Positions 1-8,585 of a DNA stretch of 64,000 nt are shown piece by piece. Every line of letters starts with the position of its first letter. Within the stretch, counting starts at the first letter, position 1. The stretch is from the NCBI GenBank assembly GCA_003278815.1, contig QCDB01000003.1, positions 44,707 to 108,706 of the forward strand, written 5' to 3'. Under the pieces are notes generated by a model. It was not told the origin of the DNA. It did no database searches and saw only the letters and a list, made by a program, of their open reading frames with translations. Position numbers and translations under genes: made by a program. This stretch comes from SAR86 cluster bacterium AG-349-I13. GTDB lineage: Bacteria; Pseudomonadota; Gammaproteobacteria; Magnimaribacterales; TMED112.

Positions 1-55
1 AAAATTATTAGATCAAATAAAAATCTTAATTTAGATTTGGTTACAAAAGAAAGGC
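1..55. other. Left window edge, no gene recognised
   Basis: This is the short stretch downstream of murA. It is AT-rich and holds no start codon with a usable reading frame on the minus strand, and no hairpin followed by a T-run is visible. Whatever follows murA lies outside the window. Confidence 0.5.
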
Positions 56-1321
56 CTAATAGACCACAGGCTCTCTAATAATCTCTGCACCTAACTTATT
101 AAGCTTTTCTTCTATGCATTCATAACCTCTATCAATGTGGTAGATATCATTAATTTCGGTCTTATTTTTACCTACTAAACCAGCCAAAACTAAACTTGCT
201 GAAGCCCTAAGATCTGATGCACTAACATTTGCTCCAACTAAGTTTGAAACACCTGACACAGATGCCTTATTTTTGTTTAAAACAATATCTGCCCCCATTT
301 TTCTCAATTGACTTACATGTTGAAATCGATTTTCAAATACTGTTTCCTCTATTGTGCATGTGCCAGAGGATATTGTATTTAAGGCCATGAATTGAGCTTG
401 CATATCAGTGGGGAAGCCTGGAAATGGTTCAGTGAAAATATCTTTAGCTTTCAAATCTGAAGAGGTGGCATCAACTTCAACGTAATCTAATCCATTATCT
501 ACTTTAACTCCCATGTCATTTAATTTCTTACTAATTATATTAATAGTATCAGGATCTATCTTATTCACTTTTACATGGCCATTCGTTATCGCTCCTGCTA
601 CAAGGTAAGTACCAGCTTCAATCCGATCGAACAAAACATTCCATCTGCTTGCTTCTAAGTTTTTAACTCCTTCTATTACAATTTCAGATTCTCCTGCTCC
701 ACTAATTTTTGCACCACAGCTGTTAAGATAATTTGCAAGTTCCAATACCTCAGGTTCTTTAGCACAATTTCTTAAAGTAGTTTTTCCTTTAATTAATGTA
801 GCAGCCATCATTAAATTTTCTGTGCCAGTTACGGAAACCTTGGGAAAAACGAAATCAATTGGATTTAATTTCTTAGCTTTTAAATATATATACTTTGAAT
901 CAGATGTAATCTCTGCCCCCATTCTTTCCAAACCCGAAAGGTGGAAGTCAATCGGTCTTGTGCCAATATCACAACCTCCTGGTTGTGAGATTTTAGCTTT
1001 ACCATATTTAGCTACTAGAGGACCCATAACTAAAATCGAGGCACGCATAGTTTTGACTAATTCATATCTTGCCTCAGGCAATATAATATTTGAAGAATTT
1101 ATCTCAATGAAGCCATCTTCATGGAAGTTAATTGAAGAGCCCATTGAATTTAATAACTCTAGCTTAGTTGTAATATCTTGTAGATGCGGAAGATTTCCAA
1201 TGTATGCTGATCCATCAAGTAATATTGTGGATGCCAAAATAGGCAAACCGGCATTTTTAGCACCGGAACAATCTACTTCTCCATATAGGTGATTACCGCC
1301 TTTAATAATTAATCTTTCCAT
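56..1321 (-). CDS. murA: UDP-N-acetylglucosamine 1-carboxyvinyltransferase MurA
   Basis: This enzyme transfers enolpyruvate from PEP to UDP-GlcNAc, the first committed step of peptidoglycan synthesis in the cytoplasm. The 421 residues match the usual length of about 420. Lys22 lies in the AKNAG motif. The catalytic Cys, target of fosfomycin, is Cys117 in PGGCDIGTRP, so this is a fosfomycin-sensitive-type active site. The catalytic Asp is in FPTDMQAQF. The start lies 3 bases after the mlaC stop, so the two genes are probably one transcript. In Enterobacteria murA also sits next to the mla genes. Confidence 0.97.
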   Translation of the reverse strand: MERLIIKGGNHLYGEVDCSGAKNAGLPILASTILLDGSAYIGNLPHLQDITTKLELLNSMGSSINFHEDGFIEINSSNIILPEARYELVKTMRASILVMGPLVAKYGKAKISQPGGCDIGTRPIDFHLSGLERMGAEITSDSKYIYLKAKKLNPIDFVFPKVSVTGTENLMMAATLIKGKTTLRNCAKEPEVLELANYLNSCGAKISGAGESEIVIEGVKNLEASRWNVLFDRIEAGTYLVAGAITNGHVKVNKIDPDTINIISKKLNDMGVKVDNGLDYVEVDATSSDLKAKDIFTEPFPGFPTDMQAQFMALNTISSGTCTIEETVFENRFQHVSQLRKMGADIVLNKNKASVSGVSNLVGANVSASDLRASASLVLAGLVGKNKTEINDIYHIDRGYECIEEKLNKLGAEIIREPVVY

Positions 1322-1324
1322 AAC

Positions 1325-1930
1325 CTAAAGTGTTGTTGGCTTCCAAGATTCAATGGCAATATCTAAATCAGAGTTATTCTCTAGATAAGCATCTTGGAAT
1401 TGGTTCCTGAAAATCAGACCGAGATTTATACCATCGACGATTATATTTATAATTCTGTATTGTCCAAGATTATTTTTATAAACAGTTAATTTAGTTACAA
1501 ATGAGTCAGAATCTGAGAAGAAACTTACAGACACTTCATATGTTTTTTTATTAACTTTGATATTTTCATCAGTAACAATTTGATAATTATCAAATTCTAA
1601 TAAAGTTGATACATATGTATCTAATAACAATTTTTTTGTTCTCTCTTCAAATAATTTTTTTTGGGTTTGTGTAGCAGAAGCATAAATTTTCGACGAAAGA
1701 ATTAACCTTGACACAACTTTTACATCTACCATAGGTTCCCAGATATTTTTAAGTCTCTCTTTAAACTCTTCAGGATTATCATCATAATTTGAACCTTCTT
1801 CCTTTATTACAGTCAGAAAAAATTGAGCATTTGAATCAATATATTCATGAAGTTCGGGAATTTTATCGCCAAACAAATTTTGAGTTAAAAAAATAACAAA
1901 TAATATTTTTGATGAAAAAAATCGTAACAT
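1325..1930 (-). CDS. mlaC: Periplasmic phospholipid-binding protein MlaC
   Basis: MlaC-like (Ttg2D) periplasmic carrier that moves phospholipids between the outer membrane and the MlaFEDB inner-membrane complex. With the start at 1930 the product has 201 residues: a hydrophobic N-terminal signal segment (MLRFFSSKILFVIFL), then the MlaC fold. The conserved C-terminal part runs INIIVDGINLG followed by FRNQF. A longer frame reaches 2041, but it would run across the start of the divergent kdsD and hide the signal peptide. No Shine-Dalgarno is present; a TATAAT box ends 6 bases before the ATG. The usual partners mlaF, E, D and B are not next to it. Confidence 0.88.
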   Translation of the reverse strand: MLRFFSSKILFVIFLTQNLFGDKIPELHEYIDSNAQFFLTVIKEEGSNYDDNPEEFKERLKNIWEPMVDVKVVSRLILSSKIYASATQTQKKLFEERTKKLLLDTYVSTLLEFDNYQIVTDENIKVNKKTYEVSVSFFSDSDSFVTKLTVYKNNLGQYRIINIIVDGINLGLIFRNQFQDAYLENNSDLDIAIESWKPTTL

Positions 1931-1949
1931 GTGTAAATTATAGTTTGAA
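1931..1949. promoter_or_regulatory. Divergent mlaC/kdsD start region with overlapping -10 boxes
   Basis: Only 19 bases separate the two opposed ATG codons. On the minus strand TATAAT (1937-1942) lies 6 bases before the mlaC ATG. On the plus strand TATAGT (1939-1944) lies 5 bases before the kdsD ATG. The two boxes overlap. No Shine-Dalgarno is visible on either side and no convincing -35 box is seen. The spacing fits leaderless transcripts in both directions; this is inference from position only. Confidence 0.5.
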
Positions 1950-2915
1950 ATGAAAAAAAATATTTTCCAAAAAGAAGCAAAAAAAGCTTTTTTAATAGAA
2001 TTAGAGGAATTAAAGGCTTTTTCTAAGTCAAAAAACTTCAATGTTGAGGAATTATGTACTCACATCTCAAACTGTAAGGGAAAAATATTCATTACAGGAG
2101 TAGGAAAGTCTGGGCATATTGCAAATAAGTTTGCTGCTACATTATCTAGTACTGGCACCCCCTCTTTCTTTATTCATCCAGCTGAAGCGCTACATGGAGA
2201 TTTAGGAATGATAGAGAAAAATGATGCAATTATAGCTATTTCAAAGTCTGGTGAAAGTAAGGAAATTTGTGATTTGATACCTGCAATAAATATGAAGAAA
2301 ATTAATTTTTTCTCAATAACAGAAAATGTTAATTCAACAATAGCAAAAGCCTCCAAATCGCATATTCTTGTTAAAGTTAAAAGAGAGGCATGCCCAAATG
2401 ATTTAGCGCCAACTTCGAGCACTACAGTCACTCTTGCCTTAGGTGATGCTATAGCTGTGGCTCTGCTTAAGTCAAAAGGTTTTACTTCAGAAGATTTTGC
2501 AAAGTCGCACCCGGGCGGGAAACTTGGAAAAAAACTTACTTTAAGAACAAGAGATTTAATGGTTCCAATAAAAAAAGCAGCCGTCGTTAAAGATTCAGAT
2601 TCATTAAAAGATTTAATTTTTGAAGTTTCTGAAAAAAAACAGGGTATCGCATTAGTAAAAAAGGAGGATCATATTATAGGAGTATTTTCTGATGGTGACT
2701 TGAGAAGGCAGCTACAAAAAAATATCCAAATTGATAAAATTAAACTTTCCTCTGTCTTAACTAAAAAATTTAAAACTATTAACTCAGAAGAACTTGTAGT
2801 CAAAGCGGCTGAAAAAATGAAATCTTTCAAAGTTTATACTCTGGTTGTTAAAGAGAATGAAAAAGTTGTAGGTATATTAACAATGCATGATATTTTGGAA
2901 GCAAATGTTATATAA
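1950..2915 (+). CDS. kdsD: Arabinose-5-phosphate isomerase KdsD
   Basis: Converts ribulose-5-phosphate to arabinose-5-phosphate, the first step of Kdo synthesis for LPS. The 321 residues have the family layout: an N-terminal SIS domain (about 40-175) with GVGKSG at 50-55, SKSGES near 98-103 and a conserved HPGGKLGKK segment near 187, then two CBS domains (about 205-320). It heads an overlapping cluster kdsD-lptA-lptB. kdsC and lptC, which normally stand between kdsD and lptA in Enterobacteria, are absent. The start has no Shine-Dalgarno. Confidence 0.95.
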   Translation: MKKNIFQKEAKKAFLIELEELKAFSKSKNFNVEELCTHISNCKGKIFITGVGKSGHIANKFAATLSSTGTPSFFIHPAEALHGDLGMIEKNDAIIAISKSGESKEICDLIPAINMKKINFFSITENVNSTIAKASKSHILVKVKREACPNDLAPTSSTTVTLALGDAIAVALLKSKGFTSEDFAKSHPGGKLGKKLTLRTRDLMVPIKKAAVVKDSDSLKDLIFEVSEKKQGIALVKKEDHIIGVFSDGDLRRQLQKNIQIDKIKLSSVLTKKFKTINSEELVVKAAEKMKSFKVYTLVVKENEKVVGILTMHDILEANVI

Positions 2916-3282
2916 ACTCTTCATTCTTTTATTATCATTTACTCTTGTTTCTCAAGAATATGAGATAACATCAGATAATATTGAAATTGATACAGAACTC
3001 AATACCATAAATTATGAATTTAATGTAATCTTCAAATCTGATGAAATATTTTTTACAGCTGATTCCCTAAAACTCAATCAAAAAAATGAATCTTTTATAG
3101 CATATGGTTCTCCAATAAAAATTAAATTTTTTGACGGTCTTGAATACATTGAAGGAGAAGCTGGGCAAGTTGAAATAGACACAGAAGTGTTAAGACTTTC
3201 AAAAAATGTTTCAATTATAAAATCTGGAAATAAGATAAATTCTAAAAATATGACCATCAAATTATCAAATGATAAAAGTTGA
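2905..3282 (+). CDS. lptA: Lipopolysaccharide periplasmic bridge protein LptA
   Basis: OstA/LptA-family protein of the periplasmic bridge that carries LPS from the inner membrane to LptD. I place the start at 2905, after TTGGAAGC, giving 125 residues with a signal peptide (MLYKLFILLLSFTLVSQ). An earlier in-frame ATG at 2887 lies deeper inside kdsD and adds no signal feature. The domain shows the repeated strands typical of the fold: ITSDNIEID near the N-terminus, then FFTADSL and AYGSP, then EGEAGQVE. It is shorter than E. coli LptA (185). It overlaps kdsD by 11 bases and lptB by 14 bases. LptC is a related fold, but the ITSDN and EGxA motifs favour LptA. Confidence 0.82.
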   Translation: MLYKLFILLLSFTLVSQEYEITSDNIEIDTELNTINYEFNVIFKSDEIFFTADSLKLNQKNESFIAYGSPIKIKFFDGLEYIEGEAGQVEIDTEVLRLSKNVSIIKSGNKINSKNMTIKLSNDKS

Positions 3283-3979
3283 AAATATAAGTAGATCTGT
3301 AAAATCAAAAATACTTTTTAAAAATATTTCATTTGATTTGCCAAATAACAAGATCACAGGTCTTTTGGGTGCTAATGGAGCAGGCAAAACTAGTTTATTT
3401 AAAGCTCTCGCTGGACTATCAAAAATTGATGAAGGCAAAATATGTTTTTTTGAGGAAAGTTTGCATTTAATGAGTCTTGAAGAGAGATCAAATGCAGGAT
3501 TGAATTATGTACCACAAGAAAATTCCTTATTTGATGATTTAAGTCTTCAAGAAAATCTTGAAGCAGTTGTTGAACTTAAATTTAGAAAAGTTTCAAAAGA
3601 AAAATTTAAACAAATAAAAAGTTTGTTAAATATTATGAATTTAGAGGATAAAGCAAACATAAAATCAAAATTTCTATCAGGAGGCGAGAAAAGAAAAACT
3701 GAAATATTGAGATCTATTTTATTAGATTCAAAGTATATTCTTTTAGATGAGCCTTTTGCTGGTGTTGATCCAATATCAGTAGAAGAAATTATAAAAATTC
3801 TTAAAAAATTTAAGAAGGACTTAGGGATTTTTATTAGCGATCATAACTTTAGAGATGTAATAAATGTTTGTGATGAAATAATCCTGCTTAATCAAGGAGA
3901 ATTGCTTTTGCAGGGCACTCCAAATCAAGTTAAAAACAATCCAATTGCTAAAAAATTATATTTCGGCGAAATGAAATAA
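3269..3979 (+). CDS. lptB: LPS export ABC transporter ATPase LptB
   Basis: ATPase of the LptB2FG complex that extracts LPS from the inner membrane. The 236 residues show Walker A GANGAGKT (34-41), the ABC signature LSGGE (136-140), Walker B YILLDE (156-161) and an H-loop His in ISDHN near 190. Length matches the family. It overlaps lptA by 14 bases, which suggests translational coupling. Its membrane partners lptF and lptG lie in this window at 54-56 kb. Confidence 0.95.
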   Translation: MIKVENISRSVKSKILFKNISFDLPNNKITGLLGANGAGKTSLFKALAGLSKIDEGKICFFEESLHLMSLEERSNAGLNYVPQENSLFDDLSLQENLEAVVELKFRKVSKEKFKQIKSLLNIMNLEDKANIKSKFLSGGEKRKTEILRSILLDSKYILLDEPFAGVDPISVEEIIKILKKFKKDLGIFISDHNFRDVINVCDEIILLNQGELLLQGTPNQVKNNPIAKKLYFGEMK

Positions 3980-3991
3980 AGGTTTTTCGAG

Positions 3992-3997
3992 TAGAAT
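3992..3997 (+). promoter_or_regulatory. -10-like box TAGAAT before mgtE
   Basis: TAGAAT stands 6 bases (AGCCCA) before the mgtE ATG, in the 24-base gap after lptB. There is no Shine-Dalgarno. The same TAGAAT, short C-rich spacer, start-codon layout recurs before map and the ornithine aminotransferase gene. It may be a promoter giving a leaderless mgtE mRNA; no -35 box is evident. Confidence 0.4.
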
Positions 3998-4003
3998 AGC
4001 CCA

Positions 4004-5347
4004 ATGGCTAGTGAAAATTTAGACAAAAGATTTGAGCTAATACAAGAAACCTTCTCGAATCCAGAATTTAAAACAAAACTTGGGCGAATCTTAAATGAAA
4101 TGACTCCAAGTGAACTAGCTTATGTAATTGAATCATCTCCTCCACATGAAAGAAAAATTATTTGGGATTTAATACAGCTTGACACTGAAGGTGAAGTTTT
4201 AGGCGAACTTGATGAAAACCTTCGAGAAGATTTACTTTCCGGCATGAATCCTGAAGAAATTTCTGCTGCAATTAGTGATTTAGAGGTGGATGATTTAGCT
4301 GATATCCTCCAGACACTGCCAGAAAAAATGACAAATGAAGTTTTGTCTTTAATGAATTCAAGAGATAGAGGCAGAGTTGAAAAAATACTTGATTATCCTG
4401 AAGAGTCAGCTGGCGGCTTAATGAATACTGATATCATTACTGTACGTGCAGAGAATTCCATTGAACTTGTCATGCGTTATTTACGTTTTTTAAAAGAACT
4501 CCCACAAAATACTGATGATATATATGTAGTAAGCAAAAATGATGAGTATTTGGGAATATTACCTATAACAAAAATCTTAACTTCCGACCCTAATTTAAAT
4601 GTAAGAGAAGTTATGGATACAGAATTTCAGCCCTTAAAAATTGAAAGTGATCAGATCGATGTTTATAACGAATTTAAAACAAAAGACCTATTTTCAGCTC
4701 CTGTCGTTGATAAAAACAATCATCTTTTAGGAAGAATTACAGTAGATGATATTATAGAAGTTGCAGTTGACGAAGTTGAGCAAGATTTTATTGGTTTTGC
4801 TCAAATTGAAGAAGATATTTTTGCTTCACCAAAAAAATCCATAAAAAACCGGGTTTTATGGCTTTCGGTAAACTTACTTACCGCTGTAATTGCAGCAGCT
4901 TCAATAAGTTTATTTGAAGACGTAATAGAGAAGGTAGTCTATGCTGCAATTCTCATGCCAATAGTTGCAAGTATGGGTGGTATAGCTGCCACACAAACAC
5001 TTGGGATTTATATAAGAGCGGAGGCAATGAGACAATTAAATCGAAAAAACCTTAGATATTTATTTCGTAGAGAATTTATAGTAGCACTTGCCAATTGCAC
5101 AGTATTTTCAATTTTAATTTACGGGATAACTTCTTTTTGGTTTGCTGACCCATCACTCTCTCTGGCAATAGCTTTAGCGATGGTTTTTAATTTATTGGCG
5201 GCGGCAATATTTGGCTTTCTTTTTCCTCATTTTCTGAGAAGATTTGGCTATGATCCTGCAATAGCTGGAAGTGTTGTAATAACAACATTCACAGATATTA
5301 TTGGTTTTGTGAGTTTTCTAGGTATTGTTAGCTTTCTTATTGCATAA
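4004..5347 (+). CDS. mgtE: Magnesium transporter MgtE
   Basis: MgtE-family Mg2+ channel of the inner membrane. The 447 residues follow the family order: an N-terminal MgtE_N domain (about 25-130) that senses cytoplasmic Mg2+, two CBS domains (about 135-260), then five hydrophobic segments from about 285 to the end. The pore-family segment PIVASMGGIAATQT is present. Length is normal. Its 3' end overlaps the convergent yhdP-like gene by 11 bases, with no room for a terminator. Confidence 0.95.
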   Translation: MASENLDKRFELIQETFSNPEFKTKLGRILNEMTPSELAYVIESSPPHERKIIWDLIQLDTEGEVLGELDENLREDLLSGMNPEEISAAISDLEVDDLADILQTLPEKMTNEVLSLMNSRDRGRVEKILDYPEESAGGLMNTDIITVRAENSIELVMRYLRFLKELPQNTDDIYVVSKNDEYLGILPITKILTSDPNLNVREVMDTEFQPLKIESDQIDVYNEFKTKDLFSAPVVDKNNHLLGRITVDDIIEVAVDEVEQDFIGFAQIEEDIFASPKKSIKNRVLWLSVNLLTAVIAAASISLFEDVIEKVVYAAILMPIVASMGGIAATQTLGIYIRAEAMRQLNRKNLRYLFRREFIVALANCTVFSILIYGITSFWFADPSLSLAIALAMVFNLLAAAIFGFLFPHFLRRFGYDPAIAGSVVITTFTDIIGFVSFLGIVSFLIA

Positions 5348-7355
5348 CTTCAACATTCAGATTATCAACGTCACCTGATACAGAATATTTTGTTCTTGTA
5401 ATATCGCTTAAACCTTCTTCAAACACTTCTGTCACAACGACAGCACCTGCGGCCGCAGGGAACCCACCAAGAATTGCTACATACCATGGAATGCTTTCTG
5501 ATAAGCTTGAATCGAAAACCATTTCCAAATTAAAGTTGTCAAATGATTCTTCAACCGATGAAATTGTTCCTGAAAGCTCCGCATTACCAACATCAAAATC
5601 CATTCTTAGTTCATTAATGTTTGCATAGCCAGAGCTATCAATAAAAAAATTACCATTCATTGAATTGATAAAAAAATTATCCTGGTCAAGCTTTTCAAAG
5701 TCAGCATTTAAAATATTCAATAGTCTCGACCTAATATCAATAAGGGATAAAACCCTCAAGGCATCAATCGTAAATGTTGTATCTGTATACGAAATATCTT
5801 TCCCGGAAATTTCTACCAAACCCCCGAAAGCAAAATTTGAATCTTGTACATTTATAAAACTATCTTTTAGTCCTAAATCTAAGTTACTAAAGCTTAGGTT
5901 TGAATTTCTTAAAGGATTTTCTTCATTATTTTTAATAGATAATTGAGCATTAATATTTTTTAGTGAAAAATTAATAAGATCAAATTCGAAAGAATTTTCT
6001 AATTTTTCATTCAAACTTAAGAAGTTTGATTTAAATTTTTTTGGAAAAATTCTTAATTCACCACCTTGAGTGGTGTACGAGTCAAGATAGTTGAATTCAA
6101 TAAAAATATTATTGTAATTCAATAATAAATTTTGATCATTAAGACTTACTTTAAAATTAAGATTTTCTGGGGATGTGAAGTCTCCAAAAATACTCTTGAA
6201 TCTTCCACTATTATCGAATTTTCCTGAGATTCCCCTTTCATCTAATAAAAAATTAAATATATTATCTGACTTGAAATTATTATACAGATACATATTTCCC
6301 AAAGCATATTCAGACAAATATAAATCGTCTCCAAATAATTTTATAGACGAATTATCTATATAAGTTTTTAAATTATTAACAGCAAATTTTGCATCACCTA
6401 AATTGATAAGACTTGATTCTGAGTTCAATACTGATGAAAAATTTAATTTATCGTTGAATGAAGATATTGATAACAAGAAATCTAATTCATTTGCTTTAAA
6501 ATCTGATTCTTTTAAAAATTTCTTAATACTACTTTGATTTTTGACTAGGTATTTATAAATTGCTTCCTCATCTCCACTCGAAGCCATATTTAATTGAAAT
6601 TTTTCATCGTACTTTAAGGTTAACCTTAAATCTGAATCCTCGCTTAGTGATGTTATATTTGCATACGGGATTTTAAATTTACTTTTAAAATCCAAGTAGA
6701 TATGTCCTTCCATATTTTCAAGGATTTGTGGAGCATCATAAAAATTAAAGTACATGACCCCTTTTTTTGAATTCAAATCAACTTTTAATTCACCATCATA
6801 AAAATAACCAACGCCATTCAAACCACTCATATTCCTTAGATTTCCAGGAAGATCAATATTTAAGTTTTGAAAATTGAATCCAAAAGCATCTTCATTCGTT
6901 AAAAAGTTAAATAAATTGATTTCCTTGAAAATAGTATCTCCAACTTTTAAATCTATTATCAATAATTCGTTGATAAAAACTTCTGGTTGATCAGTTTGGT
7001 TATTATCTCTTTGTTCATTTAGTGTTACTTCAGCATTGAATAAAGAGAAATTTGAGACATATATATTATTTCCGATTATAGAGTTGAGAAAATTAATTTC
7101 TAAGTTTATTTCTTCACCTGAAAAAGCTGCTGCTCCAGTGTATTGAAAGTTTCTTATATCTACTTGGATGCCAAGCAAACTAGGTTCTATTGATATTGTT
7201 TCGTATTGAATACTTTCATTAAATAAATATTTTGTAATTGATTTGGATCCATAATCGGTTGAAATAAATAAGCATAAGGCGTAAAAACTCAGAATAAACA
7301 ATGCTATGAAGTATAAAAAAAACCTTATTGGCCATACTAGATATTTTTTAACCAT
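5337..7355 (-). CDS. Short AsmA-like protein of the YhdP type
   Basis: AsmA/YhdP-family protein: one N-terminal transmembrane helix (about residues 8-28) followed by a long beta-rich periplasmic region that, in the family, forms a lipid-conducting groove between the membranes. The C-terminal segment PWYVAILGGFPAAAGAVVV and the following YSVSGD resemble the YhdP C-terminus, and yhdP lies downstream of mreBCD in many Gammaproteobacteria. At 672 residues it is about half of E. coli YhdP (1266). The start at 7355 has AGAGG just upstream and overlaps mreD by 19 bases; an ATG at 7388 is also in frame but has no such site. Confidence 0.72.
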   Translation of the reverse strand: MVKKYLVWPIRFFLYFIALFILSFYALCLFISTDYGSKSITKYLFNESIQYETISIEPSLLGIQVDIRNFQYTGAAAFSGEEINLEINFLNSIIGNNIYVSNFSLFNAEVTLNEQRDNNQTDQPEVFINELLIIDLKVGDTIFKEINLFNFLTNEDAFGFNFQNLNIDLPGNLRNMSGLNGVGYFYDGELKVDLNSKKGVMYFNFYDAPQILENMEGHIYLDFKSKFKIPYANITSLSEDSDLRLTLKYDEKFQLNMASSGDEEAIYKYLVKNQSSIKKFLKESDFKANELDFLLSISSFNDKLNFSSVLNSESSLINLGDAKFAVNNLKTYIDNSSIKLFGDDLYLSEYALGNMYLYNNFKSDNIFNFLLDERGISGKFDNSGRFKSIFGDFTSPENLNFKVSLNDQNLLLNYNNIFIEFNYLDSYTTQGGELRIFPKKFKSNFLSLNEKLENSFEFDLINFSLKNINAQLSIKNNEENPLRNSNLSFSNLDLGLKDSFINVQDSNFAFGGLVEISGKDISYTDTTFTIDALRVLSLIDIRSRLLNILNADFEKLDQDNFFINSMNGNFFIDSSGYANINELRMDFDVGNAELSGTISSVEESFDNFNLEMVFDSSLSESIPWYVAILGGFPAAAGAVVVTEVFEEGLSDITRTKYSVSGDVDNLNVEVMQ

Positions 7356-7795
7356 TTTTGCCTCTGATTTATAAAAATTGCTGACCATATAATTGAATTT
7401 AATAATGGATTAATGAAAATTCTTACTCCCATTCCACTTGCAAAATCATTCGTTGAAAACAGCAAAATATTTAAGAATAAGCTTACTAAAGTAATTAATA
7501 TTATTTGCTCCAAAAGAGACCTTTGAATCCATTTAAGATTTGAAAAATTAAGATATAGACCTATCAAAGTATAGCTAATTGTATACGGCATTGAGATATT
7601 GCTAAAAAAAAGATCAATTACAAACCCCTTGAATATGAAAAAATAAATATTTGGTATTTTTTTCACGAATGTTGTGAAGAAAAGAGTATGTACTAAAAAT
7701 ATATCTGGGGAAATAGCCCATGTATCCGTGGCCAATAAAATCTGGTTCAGAATAACCATTAATCCAAGGCTCAAATATCTTAAAACTTCACTCAT
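7337..7795 (-). CDS. mreD: Rod shape-determining membrane protein MreD
   Basis: Inner-membrane component of the elongasome that works with MreC and MreB. The 152 residues are mostly hydrophobic, with about five predicted membrane helices and a basic C-terminus (NQRQKWLKNI). Sequence similarity in this family is weak, so the call rests mainly on size, hydrophobicity and position. It overlaps mreC by 8 bases and the YhdP-like gene by 19 bases. Confidence 0.85.
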   Translation of the reverse strand: MSEVLRYLSLGLMVILNQILLATDTWAISPDIFLVHTLFFTTFVKKIPNIYFFIFKGFVIDLFFSNISMPYTISYTLIGLYLNFSNLKWIQRSLLEQIILITLVSLFLNILLFSTNDFASGMGVRIFINPLLNSIIWSAIFINQRQKWLKNI

Positions 7796-8585
7796 GTAAA
7801 ATTACCTTTTTGTTAATTGATTGATATGGATCAAAGAAAAGTTCTATCTCTAAATTTTGTTGAAATATATTTATTTGACTTGATGAAATATTCTCAAGTC
7901 TTCCAACAATCAGGCCTGGAGGATAAATACCGTCAAAGCCGGTTGTAAAAAAAGTATCTCCATATGAATAACTGACTGCTTTTGATTCATTTAAACAACT
8001 TATCAATCTGCCTTTACCTGTTCCCTTTGCAATGCAAAAGAAGCCATTTGTAGTTTTAATCGAGATATATTCACTAGGGTCACTCAATAATCTTACTTCC
8101 ATTTCATCAGCTGAAATAGTCTTTGTTTTACCAATCACAAAGTTTCCTTGAGACACTGCGAACATACCATCTGTTAAGTTATTAGGATTATTGATATAAA
8201 TTCTATGCTTATTACAACAAGTAAAATTCATCTGATCAAACGAGTTGATGTAAGTTTCTGCGTTCTTATTAATTACAAAATTGAAATCATTGAATGGTCG
8301 AGAATTTTCTAATGACTTAATTTCAAGTTCGTTCTCGTAAATCTGATTTTTTAAATTAAGAATTTCTTCTTCAAGTTCTGCTATTTTTTGATTTTCAAAT
8401 TCACGATACTCTGTTAAAACTTGTGAAATAAATTGTTGAGGAACATTAAGAAATTTAACTAAAAATCGTTGTGCTTTTTCATTTAAGTTATAGTTCTGTG
8501 ATGCATAAATAAGGGCGCCTGAAATAATAAATGAAAGTAAAGCTAATCTTAATTTCTTCTGAAATGGAAGAATATTTGTCGACAT
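7788..8585 (-). CDS. mreC: Rod shape-determining protein MreC
   Basis: Bitopic inner-membrane protein that links MreB to the periplasmic wall synthases. The 265 residues comprise a short cytoplasmic tail, a membrane helix (about 12-28), a coiled coil (about 60-95, rich in Glu/Lys/Leu with EELEEEILNLKNQ-like heptads), and a beta-rich periplasmic domain containing TTGFDGIYPPGLIVG, the best conserved MreC motif. Its ATG overlaps the mreB stop (TAATG). Confidence 0.93.
   Translation of the reverse strand: MSTNILPFQKKLRLALLSFIISGALIYASQNYNLNEKAQRFLVKFLNVPQQFISQVLTEYREFENQKIAELEEEILNLKNQIYENELEIKSLENSRPFNDFNFVINKNAETYINSFDQMNFTCCNKHRIYINNPNNLTDGMFAVSQGNFVIGKTKTISADEMEVRLLSDPSEYISIKTTNGFFCIAKGTGKGRLISCLNESKAVSYSYGDTFFTTGFDGIYPPGLIVGRLENISSSQINIFQQNLEIELFFDPYQSINKKVILHE

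Noticed and set aside
822..1292. A 156-codon open frame antisense to murA
   Set aside because: It mirrors murA with no start signal and no family pattern.
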